Positions 27,811 to 36,552 of a stretch of DNA of 64,000 nucleotides are shown here, one piece after another (the stretch's first letter is position 1; the number at the start of each line of letters is the position of its first letter). Origin of the DNA: Thermosynechococcus sp. CL-1 (lineage in GTDB: Bacteria > Cyanobacteriota > Cyanobacteriia > Thermosynechococcales > Thermosynechococcaceae); the NCBI RefSeq assembly GCF_008386235.1, contig NZ_CP040671.1, positions 310,001-374,000 on the forward strand. Reading direction: 5' to 3'. The notes beneath the pieces were generated by a model. It worked only from the letters and a program-made list of their open reading frames with translations, was not told the origin of the DNA and searched no databases. Both the position numbers and the translations under genes were made by a program.

Positions 27811-28248
27811 TTAGCCAAGGTTCACTTTGACGACGCGGTTTTTCTCTTCTTCCGCTTTCGGCAGGGTCAGGTGCAAGATGCCATCTTTGTATTCGGCCTT
27901 GACATCGGTGTTTTGAATCCGCACTGGCAGAGGAATGACCCGTTGGAATTTACCGTAGCGGAATTCGGTGCGTTTGATACCATTGCTTTCGCTTTGGCTT
28001 TCAGATTTGCGTTCGCCACTGACAGAGACCGCATCCGCCGTCACTTGAATGTCGAGGTCTTTGGCCTCCATGCCGGGCAGTTCAATTTTTAGAAGCAAAG
28101 CATCAGGGGTTTCTTCGAGTTCGGCTGCCGGCAGGAAGCTAAGATCGTTGCGGCGTTCGGTCAAGGGAATCAATTCATCAAATAGACGGTTCATTTGGCG
28201 TTGTAGCGCATCGATTTCGCGGAACGGTTCCCAACGAACGAGTGCCAT
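27811..28248 (-). CDS. hspA: Small heat-shock protein (Hsp20/HspA)
   Basis: Alpha-crystallin-type chaperone of 145 residues that holds unfolding proteins and protects membranes. It opens with MALVRWEPFREIDALQRQMNRLF (split here at RE), the usual class N-terminal helix. The alpha-crystallin domain covers about residues 43-135, with ELPGMEAKDLDIQVT and the terminal strand DGILHLTLPK. A GGAGG ribosome site precedes ATG 28248. The 130-nt leader contains an AT-rich stretch; related thermophilic cyanobacteria are reported to bind a protein to an AT-rich element in the hspA leader. No CIRCE element is visible. Confidence 0.93.
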   Translation of the reverse strand: MALVRWEPFREIDALQRQMNRLFDELIPLTERRNDLSFLPAAELEETPDALLLKIELPGMEAKDLDIQVTADAVSVSGERKSESQSESNGIKRTEFRYGKFQRVIPLPVRIQNTDVKAEYKDGILHLTLPKAEEEKNRVVKVNLG

Positions 28249-28380
28249 ACGCTGATCCTCCTGTATTCCTTAAGGTTTTAGATTGCCCACGGGATGATTT
28301 ACAGAGAGAACAGCACCAACAATTAACTTTGTTTTTGTTTACCTTGGTATTGCTTGGGCTTATTCCCTCTGCCTACCTTC

Positions 28381-28408
28381 ACTATAGAGGATGCAAGTCT
28401 TGATCCAA
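28381..28408 (-). promoter_or_regulatory. Candidate hspA promoter
   Basis: Read on the minus strand, TTGGAT (28408-28403) and TATAGT (28386-28381) are separated by 16 bp. Transcription would start near 28374, giving a leader of about 125 nt. The element is a reasonable but unproven sigma-70 match. Confidence 0.35.
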
Positions 28409-28480
28409 GTGGGGTTTAACGATCTCTCCAAGTTCCTTTTCCCGAACCTGTATTATCCTGATGGGGAAATTAAGGAAACA

Positions 28481-29155
28481 TTAAACCTTGTTAGCCAAAA
28501 GGTTATCAACAGGGATTTCTTGCAGAATGGCTTGGGCATTGGCGATCGCCAGTGTCCCCCGCAGAAAACCAATATTTGCCCCCGGACAGAGATAACTCAG
28601 GGACTTCTGCCGACAAAAGGCTTTTAATGTCTCAACACTGCGCAGTTGTCGAGGCCAGTGGAAGGTGGTCGCCGTTTTCATCGGTGCCAGTTCTCCCGTC
28701 GGCGTAGGGAGTAGGTGACGACCGCTAAAGAGAACACCCCCTTGGCCAGACCAATAGACACAGGCGCTGCCGGGGGAGTGACCGGGTGTCCAGAGGATTT
28801 CGAGGGTTTCACTGACTTGCAGATGGTTCCCAAAGGTGGTCACGGCCACTTGGGGCAGCAGGTAGGCCTCTTGGGCATGGATGATCACTTCACAGTTAAA
28901 GGTGCGCTGCAGCTCACGAACGCGGGCGATCGCCCCTCGATGGGTAAGGATGAGGCGCTGAACGCCACCCTGCTCCCTGAGCCAATTTTGGCTGCTCTCT
29001 GTCCAAGGGGGGGAATCAATAAGGGTATTGCCATCATTTTCTACAATGAGATAAGCAGTGCCTCCCAGCGTCTCGCGGTTTGGTGGAAACCCGTAAACCA
29101 TGGGCAATACAAGGCGGGGCGGTTTCTGTTGTTGAGCCACAGGTATCGAAATCAT
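28481..29155 (-). CDS. Metallo-beta-lactamase-fold protein, active site degenerate
   Basis: MBL-fold protein of 224 residues. The scaffold landmarks are present: TAYLIV, NTLIDSPPW, LILTHR near residue 70, TPGHSPGSACVYW near residue 123 and VLFSGRHLL. However, the THxHxDH metal motif reads THRGAIAR, the FSGD aspartate is Arg, and the last histidine is absent (CPGANIG). Only two of the expected metal ligands remain, so it may not be a hydrolase. Its ATG overlaps that of the divergent M50 gene by two bases. A downstream start at the second Met is possible. Confidence 0.75.
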   Translation of the reverse strand: MISIPVAQQQKPPRLVLPMVYGFPPNRETLGGTAYLIVENDGNTLIDSPPWTESSQNWLREQGGVQRLILTHRGAIARVRELQRTFNCEVIIHAQEAYLLPQVAVTTFGNHLQVSETLEILWTPGHSPGSACVYWSGQGGVLFSGRHLLPTPTGELAPMKTATTFHWPRQLRSVETLKAFCRQKSLSYLCPGANIGFLRGTLAIANAQAILQEIPVDNLLANKV

Positions 29156-30611
29156 GACATGGATTTCCCTTATTGTATTGGGTTTGATCTTGGTGTTTAT
29201 TGTCCGCCAGAGTGCTGCCCGTGTCAGTCAAACCCCTTGGTGGCTCCTATGGCTGGTGCTGATGTTGCCAGCATTTTTTATTGGGGGTTGGATGCTGCTT
29301 TTAGGGAATACCCCTGTGCCGTCGGGATGGTTGATCCTTGTTTTTGTCACCAGTTCGGTGCTCTATCTTGTGCTTTTGCGCCGAGGCCAGCCCTCCTTAC
29401 CAGCGGCACCACCCACACCCCCACCGCCCACACCGACGGAAAATGGCAAGCTCCTCAATCAGGATGAAGAAACGCAATTGCAGAGCTGTTTCCCTTGGGG
29501 CATGTACTATCTGCAACAAATTGAGTATCGTCCGCAGGCGGTGATCTGCCGGGGGCAAATGCGCGGGGATGCCAACCAAGTCTATGAAACCGTGGAGCGC
29601 AATATTGCCCAACGCTTTGGCGATCGCTTTCTGGTCATGTTTCAAATGGGTTTGAGTAATAAGCCCTTTTTTGCCTTGATTCCTCGCGATCGCCTGCCCC
29701 AGCCCCAACAGCTTTTTCGTCCCGGTCTTAGCCTTGGCCTACTTGCCTTAACCTTTCTCACCACCACCGTTGCTGGCTTGGCACTCGTGGCGCCTGATCT
29801 GACGGCGGCGGAACTGCGACTCAATCCCAGTTTGCTCTGGCAGGGGTTGCCCTACAGTGTCAGTCTGCTGTTGATTTTGGGCATCCATGAACTGGGACAC
29901 TTTGCCACTGCGTGGTATTACCGCGTCAAAGCAACGCTGCCCTACTTTATTCCTCTCCCCTTTGCCATGGGCACACTGGGGGCCTTTATCCAGATGCGAT
30001 CGCCCGTTCCCCATCGCCGTGCCCTCTTTGACATCAGTATGGCGGGTCCCCTTGCGGGATTGCTCGTGACGCTACCGATTCTAGTTTGGGGACTACAGCA
30101 GTCCGAGGTGGTACAACTGCCCGCCAATGCTTCCGAGCAGCTCCTCAATCCCCAAGTGTTTAGTCCCCGCATTTCGCTTCTCTTTGCCCTGATTGCCAAA
30201 GCCATTTTTGGCGCTGCCCTCAAGAGTGATAGTGCGCTACACCTCCATCCGATGGCAGTGGCGGGGGTGCTGGGCTTGGTGGTGACGGCTTTGAACTTGA
30301 TGCCGGTGGGTCAATTGGATGGGGGGCACATTGTCCATGCGATGTATGGTCATCGGGCGGGGGCAGTCATTGGCCAAGTCAGCCGTTTACTGGTGCTGAT
30401 TCTCTCCTTTATTCAACCGTGGCTCTTTGTCTGGGCCTTGATCCTCTTCTTTATGCCTGCCTTTGATGAACCTGCCCTCAATGATGTCAGTGAATTGGAT
30501 AACTGGCGCGATGCCCTTGGCTTGATGGCACTGGTGTTGCTATTGCTCATTATTTTGCCGGTGCCGGCACCTCTGGGGGATTTGCTACTGCCGACACACC
30601 CAATGCCATAG
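29154..30611 (+). CDS. Site-2-type (M50) membrane metalloprotease
   Basis: Intramembrane zinc metalloprotease homolog of 485 residues. Two N-terminal membrane segments (about 2-15 and 25-50) precede a cytosolic region of about 120 residues. The catalytic membrane core follows, with HELGHFATAW near residue 244 (HExxH) and the third-ligand motif NLMPVGQLDGGH near residue 382. Cyanobacterial and plant EGY-type proteases share this layout and act in thylakoid or envelope signalling. It diverges from the MBL gene with overlapping start codons. The last 27 bases overlap the convergent small membrane-protein gene. Confidence 0.9.
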   Translation: MTWISLIVLGLILVFIVRQSAARVSQTPWWLLWLVLMLPAFFIGGWMLLLGNTPVPSGWLILVFVTSSVLYLVLLRRGQPSLPAAPPTPPPPTPTENGKLLNQDEETQLQSCFPWGMYYLQQIEYRPQAVICRGQMRGDANQVYETVERNIAQRFGDRFLVMFQMGLSNKPFFALIPRDRLPQPQQLFRPGLSLGLLALTFLTTTVAGLALVAPDLTAAELRLNPSLLWQGLPYSVSLLLILGIHELGHFATAWYYRVKATLPYFIPLPFAMGTLGAFIQMRSPVPHRRALFDISMAGPLAGLLVTLPILVWGLQQSEVVQLPANASEQLLNPQVFSPRISLLFALIAKAIFGAALKSDSALHLHPMAVAGVLGLVVTALNLMPVGQLDGGHIVHAMYGHRAGAVIGQVSRLLVLILSFIQPWLFVWALILFFMPAFDEPALNDVSELDNWRDALGLMALVLLLLIILPVPAPLGDLLLPTHPMP

Positions 30612-30989
30612 GGGATGGCGTTGCCCCTGTTGACGAATGCGCAGGACTTGTTTTTCTAGGCGTTGCTGCCACTTGGGGGATCTGCCCCAGAAAATGTTGC
30701 GGGTCTGCCAGTAGAGAACGCTCAGGGTCATGCCAATGCACAGCGCCAAACCGATCGCCGGCAGCCGATTGAAGAGAATGCCATAACGCAACGCTGCCCA
30801 CGTAAAATGCTCCCGCATCAGGCTAATTTCATAACGGAAGCCCCAGAGACTCAATGTGCCAACCGTCAGCCAAAGAAAGAGCACCACACTCCAGCGCATG
30901 AGAACGGTAAAGCGATGCAGGCGATCCACCTGCTGCCGAAATTCTGACTCAAGGCCTTGGGGCATTCGCGATCGCTCGTTAGCAGACAT
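30585..30989 (-). CDS. Hypothetical two-helix membrane protein
   Basis: A 134-residue protein conserved in type among cyanobacteria, though I cannot name the family. A charged N-terminus (residues 1-30) leads into two membrane helices (about 32-50 and 75-95). The basic C-terminal tail is rich in Arg, Gln and Trp. The charge pattern places both ends in the cytoplasm. It starts at ATG 30989, and its end overlaps the M50 protease gene by 27 bases in convergent orientation. Confidence 0.65.
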   Translation of the reverse strand: MSANERSRMPQGLESEFRQQVDRLHRFTVLMRWSVVLFLWLTVGTLSLWGFRYEISLMREHFTWAALRYGILFNRLPAIGLALCIGMTLSVLYWQTRNIFWGRSPKWQQRLEKQVLRIRQQGQRHPLWHWVCRQ

Positions 30990-31131
30990 TTCTCTTCTCT
31001 ATCGTATCTTTTTGCAGCTTTCTCATCATCTAATGTTGGTTTGAGAGGATCATTGGGCAGGGATTGCAAAGCCTCAATTTTATCTTTGTGGCACACTGTT
31101 GAGAAACAATGCCAGTGACAAGGAGCCTCCG

Positions 31132-32094
31132 ATGCCAAGCGTGAGTTTACTGCGGGCAACATCCTATGACCTTGACCGTCTCAGTGCATCCCTTGAGGAA
31201 CTCCTAGCGCCCTTGGGGGGAATGGCGGCGATCGTCAAACCGGGCGATCGCGTGCTGCTCAAGCCGAACTTACTCACCGGCGCACGACCAAAACACGAAT
31301 GCGTCACTCGCCCAGAACTGGTCTATTGCGTTGCCAAAATGGTGCAGGCGGTGGGGGGACAACCCTTCCTAGGGGATGGACCTGCCTTTGGCTCGGCATT
31401 GGGGGTCGCCCGCAACAATGGCTATTTGCCCTTTATTCAGGAATTGAATTTACCGGTCATTGAATTCCATGGCGATCGCTATGCCACCGCCAATCCTGAA
31501 TTTGCTCACCTGCGCCTGAGCAAAGAAGCGATGGCCGCCGATGTCGTCATTAACCTACCCAAGGTCAAATCCCATGTGCAACTCACCCTCACCCTTGGGG
31601 TCAAGAATCTCTTTGGCTGTGTCCCCGGCAAAATGAAGGCATGGTGGCATATGGAAGCCGGCAAGGATGCCGATCGCTTTGGCCGCATGCTCGTGGAAAC
31701 TGCACGGGCGATCGCCCCCGACCTCACGATTGTGGATGGCATTATCGGCCATGAAGGCAATGGCCCCAGTGGGGGAACGCCGCGCCCCCTGAATATTTTG
31801 GGTGCCAGTCGCGATGTCTTTGCCCTCGATCGCGCCCTCGTGGCTATCCTGAATGTTGATCCGGATCGCGTTCCCACCCAGCGTGCCGCCACCGCCCTTG
31901 GCTACAACTATGACCTCAGTGAGATTGACTTTCCCTTGGCACAGCCCCATGAATTGGCGATTCGGGATTGGCAACTGCCGCAGCAGATGATGCCCATTGA
32001 CTTTGGCGCGCCGCGTGTCCTCAAATCCACCTTCAAACATCTCTATATTCGTTGGATCAAAGAACCCCTAACCGCCTATAGCCAAAAGGTCTAA
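31132..32094 (+). CDS. DUF362 domain protein
   Basis: A 320-residue member of DUF362. The family signature runs through VKPGDRVLLKPNLLTG near residue 42, VINLPKVKSHVQLTLTLGVK near residue 140 and the following NLFGCVPGKMK. The C-terminal ferredoxin domain that some family members carry is absent here. The catalytic role is unknown. ATG 31132 has AAGGAG upstream, so the 11 extra codons of the longer frame are dropped. lpdA follows 57 bp later on the same strand. Confidence 0.85.
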   Translation: MPSVSLLRATSYDLDRLSASLEELLAPLGGMAAIVKPGDRVLLKPNLLTGARPKHECVTRPELVYCVAKMVQAVGGQPFLGDGPAFGSALGVARNNGYLPFIQELNLPVIEFHGDRYATANPEFAHLRLSKEAMAADVVINLPKVKSHVQLTLTLGVKNLFGCVPGKMKAWWHMEAGKDADRFGRMLVETARAIAPDLTIVDGIIGHEGNGPSGGTPRPLNILGASRDVFALDRALVAILNVDPDRVPTQRAATALGYNYDLSEIDFPLAQPHELAIRDWQLPQQMMPIDFGAPRVLKSTFKHLYIRWIKEPLTAYSQKV

Positions 32095-32151
32095 GTTCTC
32101 AGGGGGACGGCCTTTGATAAGCTAGGAAAATGCTGTTGGGGAGAACCGTCC

Positions 32152-33588
32152 TTGAGCTTTGACTACGATCTCGTCATTATCGGTGCGGGTGTGGGGGGAC
32201 ATGGGGCTGCCCTGCATGCCGTGAGTGTCGGTCTGAAAACGGCCATTGTTGAAGCCGCAGAAATGGGGGGCACCTGCGTCAATCGCGGCTGTATTCCCTC
32301 AAAGGCTCTCCTTGCGGCAGCCGGACGGGTACGGGAACTGCGTCAAGCCAGTCATTGGCAAGCCTTAGGGATTCAACTGGGGCGGGTGAATGTGGATCGC
32401 GCGGGTGTGGCTGCCCATGCCGCCAATTTGGTACAAAAAATCCGCAGTGATCTGACAAACAGCCTCAAGCGTCTCGGTGTGGATACGCTCATTGGTCGCG
32501 GGAAAGTGGCGGGTTCCCAAAAAGTGAGCATCAGCACCCCCACAGGGGAAAAAATTGTTACCGCCAAGGACATTATCATTGCCACGGGGTCAGTGCCTTG
32601 GGTGCCCCCCGGTATTGAAGTGGATGGCAAAACCGTCTATACCAGTGACGATGCCATTAAGCTGGATTGGTTGCCACAGTGGGTGGCGATTATTGGCAGT
32701 GGCTACATTGGCCTAGAATTTGCCGATATTTACACCGCCCTCGGCAGCGAAGTGACCATGATTGAGGCTCTGGATCAACTGATGCCCACCTTTGATCCAG
32801 ATATTGCTAAACAGGCACAGCGGGTCTTGATTGCCCCTCGCGACATTGAAACCTACAGCGGTACCTTAGCCAAGCGGGTGATTCCCGGTAGTCCGGTGGT
32901 CATTGAATTGGCGGATGCCAAAGCCAACGAAGTGGTGGAGGTTCTAGAGGTGGATGCCTGCCTTGTGGCCACCGGTCGCATTCCCGCCACTCAAGATATT
33001 GGCCTAGAGAGTGTGGGCGTCAGCACCGATAAGCGTGGCTTTATCCCCGTCAATGAGTATTTGGCAGTAACGAAAAAAGGGAAACCCGTTCCCCACCTGT
33101 GGGCGATCGGTGACGCCACGGGGAAAATGATGCTTGCCCATGCCGCTTCGGCGCAGGGAATTGCTGTCGTGGAAACCATTGTTGGCCGACCACGCCAAGT
33201 GGATTATCGCAGTATTCCTGCAGCGGCGTTTACCCATCCAGAAATCAGTTTTGTTGGCCTGACGGAACCCCAAGCCCGCGAATTGGCGGAAAAAGAAGGT
33301 TTTGAAGTCCAAGTGGCACGCACCTATTTCAAGGGCAACTCAAAAGCGCTGGCGGAAACCGAAACCGATGGCCTTGCCAAGGTGATCTTCCGTGCGGATA
33401 CCGGCGAGCTACTGGGGGCGCATATCTTTGGTCTCCATGCTTCGGATTTAATTCAAGAGGCCGCCAATGCCATTCGCGATCGCCAAACCGTGAGCCACTT
33501 AGCCTTTAATGTTCACACCCATCCCACCCTCTCGGAGGTGCTGGACGAAGCCTTTAAGCGTGCCCACGAGATGGTGAGCCACCGCTGA
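32152..33588 (+). CDS. lpdA: Dihydrolipoamide dehydrogenase (E3)
   Basis: FAD enzyme that reoxidises dihydrolipoamide with NAD+ in pyruvate dehydrogenase and glycine cleavage complexes. The 478-residue protein has the FAD loop [15 protein letters not shown] and the redox-active disulfide [13 protein letters not shown] near residue 40. The NAD loop [12 protein letters not shown] lies near residue 184, [12 protein letters not shown] near residue 322, and the dimer-interface His-Glu pair in [12 protein letters not shown] near residue 460. It starts at TTG 32152, the only in-frame choice, with GGGGAGAA upstream. No other subunit of the complex is adjacent. Confidence 0.95.
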   Translation: MSFDYDLVIIGAGVGGHGAALHAVSVGLKTAIVEAAEMGGTCVNRGCIPSKALLAAAGRVRELRQASHWQALGIQLGRVNVDRAGVAAHAANLVQKIRSDLTNSLKRLGVDTLIGRGKVAGSQKVSISTPTGEKIVTAKDIIIATGSVPWVPPGIEVDGKTVYTSDDAIKLDWLPQWVAIIGSGYIGLEFADIYTALGSEVTMIEALDQLMPTFDPDIAKQAQRVLIAPRDIETYSGTLAKRVIPGSPVVIELADAKANEVVEVLEVDACLVATGRIPATQDIGLESVGVSTDKRGFIPVNEYLAVTKKGKPVPHLWAIGDATGKMMLAHAASAQGIAVVETIVGRPRQVDYRSIPAAAFTHPEISFVGLTEPQARELAEKEGFEVQVARTYFKGNSKALAETETDGLAKVIFRADTGELLGAHIFGLHASDLIQEAANAIRDRQTVSHLAFNVHTHPTLSEVLDEAFKRAHEMVSHR

Positions 33589-33628
33589 ACTTGCTACGAT
33601 AAAGTTTGGAGTCTTTCAGGAGTGGGTG

Positions 33629-33982
33629 ATGACACAGGCCACACAACCCGCCAAGGGAATCATGATGACCGAAGCTGCCCTCAAGCACGTGCTTGAACTC
33701 CGCGATCAGCACGGCAAAGACCTATGTTTGCGGGTCGGCGTCAAAGGGGGTGGCTGCTCCGGCATGTCCTACACCATGGACTTTGAAGACCCCGCCAATA
33801 TCCGTCCCGATGATGAAGTCTTTGACTACGATGGCTTCAAGGTGGTCTCCGATCCCAAGAGTATGCTCTACATCTATGGCTTGGTGCTCGACTACAGCAA
33901 CGCCCTCATTGGTGGCGGCTTTAAGTTTACGAATCCCAATGCCACCCAAACCTGTGGCTGTGGTACCTCATTTTCTGCCTAA
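33629..33982 (+). CDS. Iron-sulfur assembly A-type protein (IscA/SufA)
   Basis: A 117-residue A-type carrier for [2Fe-2S] and [4Fe-4S] clusters or iron. The three ligand cysteines are in place: one in GGGCSGMSY near residue 42 and two in TCGCGTSF near the C-terminus. CAGGAG lies six bases before ATG 33629; a GTG one codon earlier is less likely. The TPR gene follows 12 bp downstream on the same strand. Whether it is IscA or SufA by function cannot be judged from sequence alone. Confidence 0.93.
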   Translation: MTQATQPAKGIMMTEAALKHVLELRDQHGKDLCLRVGVKGGGCSGMSYTMDFEDPANIRPDDEVFDYDGFKVVSDPKSMLYIYGLVLDYSNALIGGGFKFTNPNATQTCGCGTSFSA

Positions 33983-33994
33983 GGAGTCCTGCCC

Positions 33995-34432
33995 TTGACC
34001 ACATCTCAACCGGTGAGTGACGTTGAACGTCAATTTGAGGCGGCGATCGCCCGCTACAAAGAAGGGGCACCGCCGGCGGAACTGATTCCCACCTTCAAAG
34101 AGATTTGCCAGCGTGCTCAAAAAAGTAGCGCCGCTTGGACGTGCTTAGCGTGGCTCTATCTCCTCGATGACAAGCCCCAATCTGCCCTGAAGGCTGCCCA
34201 AAAAGCGGTCAAGCTAAATCCTGAAGACCCCCAAGCCCGCATTAACCTTGCGGTAGCGATGCTAGAAACAGGCCAAAAGGGGGTTCGTCCCCACATCGAA
34301 TTGGCGCAAACCGTTGTTGCTGCTGTCGCTGAGCTGCGCCAAGAGGTCATCGATAACTTTGCCGACGGCCTGCAGCGCAAACCCAATTGGGAGAGCCTTG
34401 CCCGCGTCAAACAGTGGGTATTGGGGGGATAG
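33995..34432 (+). CDS. TPR-repeat protein
   Basis: A small helical protein of 145 residues with about two tetratricopeptide repeats. They are seen in AWTCLAWLYLLDDKPQSALKAAQ and KLNPEDPQARINLAVAMLE (each quoted in part). It should mediate protein contacts in the cytosol. The start is TTG 33995 behind AAGGAGTCC. It is sandwiched between the A-type iron-sulfur carrier (12-bp gap) and a small membrane protein (2-bp gap), so all three are probably cotranscribed. The partner is unknown. Confidence 0.82.
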   Translation: MTTSQPVSDVERQFEAAIARYKEGAPPAELIPTFKEICQRAQKSSAAWTCLAWLYLLDDKPQSALKAAQKAVKLNPEDPQARINLAVAMLETGQKGVRPHIELAQTVVAAVAELRQEVIDNFADGLQRKPNWESLARVKQWVLGG

Positions 34433-34434
34433 CT

Positions 34435-34704
34435 ATGGCACGGCTGCGGGACGTGATCAATTGGCTCTTGGTGGCGGATACCTTCTTTGTCTTGGCTAGC
34501 TTTGGCTGGTTTGTGGTCGCCCTTGTGGGGCGCTCCTTGGCGCTACCCCTTGGCTTTGATCTCTGGTTCAGCCTCTGGGAACCCCTCTTTATGCCTGCGA
34601 TTGGCATCTTGATGGCCGCCGCACTCATTAACGGTGCCCTGAGTTATGTGCAAAACCGCTGGCTGCTGCGCTCTGTTGGCAGTGACTTGCGATCGCGGGA
34701 TTAA
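34435..34704 (+). CDS. Small membrane protein, hypothetical
   Basis: An 89-residue protein with two hydrophobic segments (about 8-32 and 42-70) and a short Arg-containing tail. I do not recognise the family. ATG 34435 begins two bases after the TPR stop and is preferred to an upstream GTG inside that gene. The tight spacing suggests one operon with the A-type iron-sulfur carrier and the TPR protein. The gene converges on the DUF1232 gene with a 3-bp gap. Confidence 0.65.
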   Translation: MARLRDVINWLLVADTFFVLASFGWFVVALVGRSLALPLGFDLWFSLWEPLFMPAIGILMAAALINGALSYVQNRWLLRSVGSDLRSRD

Positions 34705-34707
34705 TCC

Positions 34708-34968
34708 CTAAACTTGCTCTGCTTCCACATCTACGGTCGTGGTGAGGTTGGGCGATCGCCGGCTTTTAATCCGCTCCACCAGCAATTGCGTTAGCTCACT
34801 GGCAAGGATCACCATGACCGTGACATCATCCAATTGACCAACGATTGGCACTAGGTCTGGTGAAATATCCAGAGGACTGAGCAAATAGATCAAGCTGGCG
34901 GCAATGATAAACCAGCGATATTTAGGATGCCGCAACACATTCCGATACCAGTTGTAGAAGCCGCTCAT
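34708..34968 (-). CDS. DUF1232 (YkvA-like) membrane protein
   Basis: An 86-residue protein of the DUF1232/YkvA family. The diagnostic segment is YLLSPLDISPDLVPIVGQLDD near residue 28 (shortened form: SPLDISPDLVP). It is followed by DVTVMVILASELTQLL. The first hydrophobic stretch (about 17-32) is probably membrane-embedded. The function is unknown. Its convergent partner ends three bases away, leaving no room for a terminator. Confidence 0.85.
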   Translation of the reverse strand: MSGFYNWYRNVLRHPKYRWFIIAASLIYLLSPLDISPDLVPIVGQLDDVTVMVILASELTQLLVERIKSRRSPNLTTTVDVEAEQV

Positions 34969-35044
34969 GGCGTATCAACCTTGAACCCTGCTCCTATTCT
35001 GGCATAGGGACTCAATGGCCCTAGGTGGGGAAAACCGTCCGCGG

Positions 35045-35563
35045 CTAATCAAAGTAAAAGAGCGTCACCACCTTATGCTGCTCTTCCGCCAGTTCACAGG
35101 TTTGCAGCAGTGTGTGGCTATCGTGAAAAGCAAAACAAATCAGTTGCTGGCAGCGGGAAATAATTTCCTGATTGCAGAGGGAACTGGCTTCTGCGAGGGG
35201 CAGGTGATCGTTTTCGGGCTTCTCCACCAAGTGCATCACCTTATCCAGTTGTTGGCGGGACTCGCGAGGCTGGCGCTCAAGACTTTGGGGCAAGATCACC
35301 GTTAGCAAATTGGGGTCTGCCCGCATGGCTCCCCGAATCGCAGCCGCATTGGTTCCAACGGCACCTGAGGTCATCAAGCGGTTACCCGCCAGCACGAGGG
35401 CATAGCTCATCATTTCAATGAGGTGCTGATGCGTAATCGGGACGTGACGCGAGCCAAGGAGCGCAATCCGCTTCGGACCAGAGTCTTGGATTGTCGCTAA
35501 TTCCTGCAAAAACTCATCAATTTGGGGGGAATCAATGCCCGGAAGATTCGTCGCCTGCGTCAA
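35045..35563 (-). CDS. DprA/Smf-like Rossmann protein
   Basis: A 172-residue single-domain protein of the type annotated in cyanobacteria as DNA recombination-mediator protein A. It shows the DprA/LOG-like Rossmann pattern: IALLGSRHVP near residue 33, TSGAVGTNAAAIRGAM near residue 65 and VILPQS near residue 90. The classical DprA length and winged-helix end are missing, so a role in DNA uptake is unproven. A nucleotide-binding or LOG-like enzyme is equally possible. The only available start is TTG 35563, and no clear ribosome site precedes it. Confidence 0.68.
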   Translation of the reverse strand: MTQATNLPGIDSPQIDEFLQELATIQDSGPKRIALLGSRHVPITHQHLIEMMSYALVLAGNRLMTSGAVGTNAAAIRGAMRADPNLLTVILPQSLERQPRESRQQLDKVMHLVEKPENDHLPLAEASSLCNQEIISRCQQLICFAFHDSHTLLQTCELAEEQHKVVTLFYFD

Positions 35564-35637
35564 GAGCGTGTCTCATGTGCTACGGAACGACGCTATTTTA
35601 GCATTTTGGCCTTCAATTCTAGTAGGGGTGAATCCAG

Positions 35638-36477
35638 TTACCAACTGCCCGAAGCCCCCCCACCTGAGGAATGCCCACCCTCATCATCACTGCGGCTCGA
35701 GTAACTGTCGTCATAGCTGGAGTAACTGTGGTAGCGATCGTCATCATCGTCGTAGGAGGGGCGAGAGCGATCCTGAGGCTGCGGCCAGTTGCCAAAAAAG
35801 AAATTGAAAATAAACTTGACGATCGCAGAAATGATGCTGGAAGGAATAAGAATGATCAGACCAACAATGATAAAGATGCCCGTAATAATGTTCCCCCCGG
35901 CAGTGCTGGTGTAAGTTGAGGGGACAGAGCTACTGGAGGTGGTCAACTGATTGGTCCCCAGTTCATTGAGCAGAGCACGCACCCCATTCATGATGCCCTG
36001 CGCCATCTGGCCCCGGCGAAAGTCCGGCAGCATATAGCGATCAATCACGGTTTGCATGCGTGGGTTCCAACCACTGCCATAGGCACTGCCCAATTCAATC
36101 CGCACCTTGCGATCGCCAGGGGCAACCAACATCATCACGCCATCATTGCGCCAATGGCTACCCACGCCCCGATGGTTAAATAAATCCGTGGCAAAGGCTT
36201 CAAAACTCGGGTGTTGGTTGCTGTAGTCGCGATAGGAAGGAATCGTTACCAGCAGGACTTGCTGATTCGTGCGTTGATGAAATGCTTGAAGTTCGGAGCG
36301 AACCTGTTCCCGCTGGGGATCCTCTAACACCTTCACTAGATCGTTGATGTAGGTATCGGGTAAATCAGGGAAGCGCACATAGGCTTGAATCGGCGACGGC
36401 GCCAGCGTCAACATCAAACCGGCCACCACAGAAAGGATCAGCAACAAAGGGCGGTTTCGCCAGCGCAAAGTCATCAT
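35638..36477 (-). CDS. TPM-domain membrane phosphatase-like protein (YgcG/Psb32 type)
   Basis: A 279-residue exported protein. A signal peptide (about residues 1-32) is followed by the TPM domain (about 35-175). The domain shows DTYINDLVKVLE, NQQVLLVTIPSY and the GVMMLVAPGDRKVRIELG strand. One or two membrane helices (about 197-230) and an acidic tail ending in GGASGSW complete the YgcG layout. Plant TLP18.3 and cyanobacterial Psb32 share the TPM domain and act in photosystem II repair; TLP18.3 has acid phosphatase activity. The promoter region holds four 11-bp-spaced repeats (36553-36593). Confidence 0.82.
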   Translation of the reverse strand: MMTLRWRNRPLLLILSVVAGLMLTLAPSPIQAYVRFPDLPDTYINDLVKVLEDPQREQVRSELQAFHQRTNQQVLLVTIPSYRDYSNQHPSFEAFATDLFNHRGVGSHWRNDGVMMLVAPGDRKVRIELGSAYGSGWNPRMQTVIDRYMLPDFRRGQMAQGIMNGVRALLNELGTNQLTTSSSSVPSTYTSTAGGNIITGIFIIVGLIILIPSSIISAIVKFIFNFFFGNWPQPQDRSRPSYDDDDDRYHSYSSYDDSYSSRSDDEGGHSSGGGASGSW

Positions 36478-36506
36478 TTTTCTGAAAGGAGTGCATCTTG
36501 GCTCAC

Positions 36507-36512
36507 AGTATA
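36507..36512 (-). promoter_or_regulatory. Candidate -10 box for the TPM gene
   Basis: TATACT on the minus strand lies about 30 bp before the ATG at 36477. No good -35 hexamer is found 16-18 bp upstream, as expected for an activator-dependent promoter. Confidence 0.4.
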
Positions 36513-36552
36513 GCTTTTCTGCTCAAAAACATTCACAAAATGTGTGTATTGA

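Noticed and set aside
28249-28480. CIRCE element upstream of hspA
   Set aside because: No TTAGCACTC-N9-GAGTGCTAA or close variant was found.
30663-30947. 94-codon plus-strand frame opposite the small membrane protein
   Set aside because: It is antisense to a membrane protein with a good start and membrane helices; the frame itself is low-complexity.
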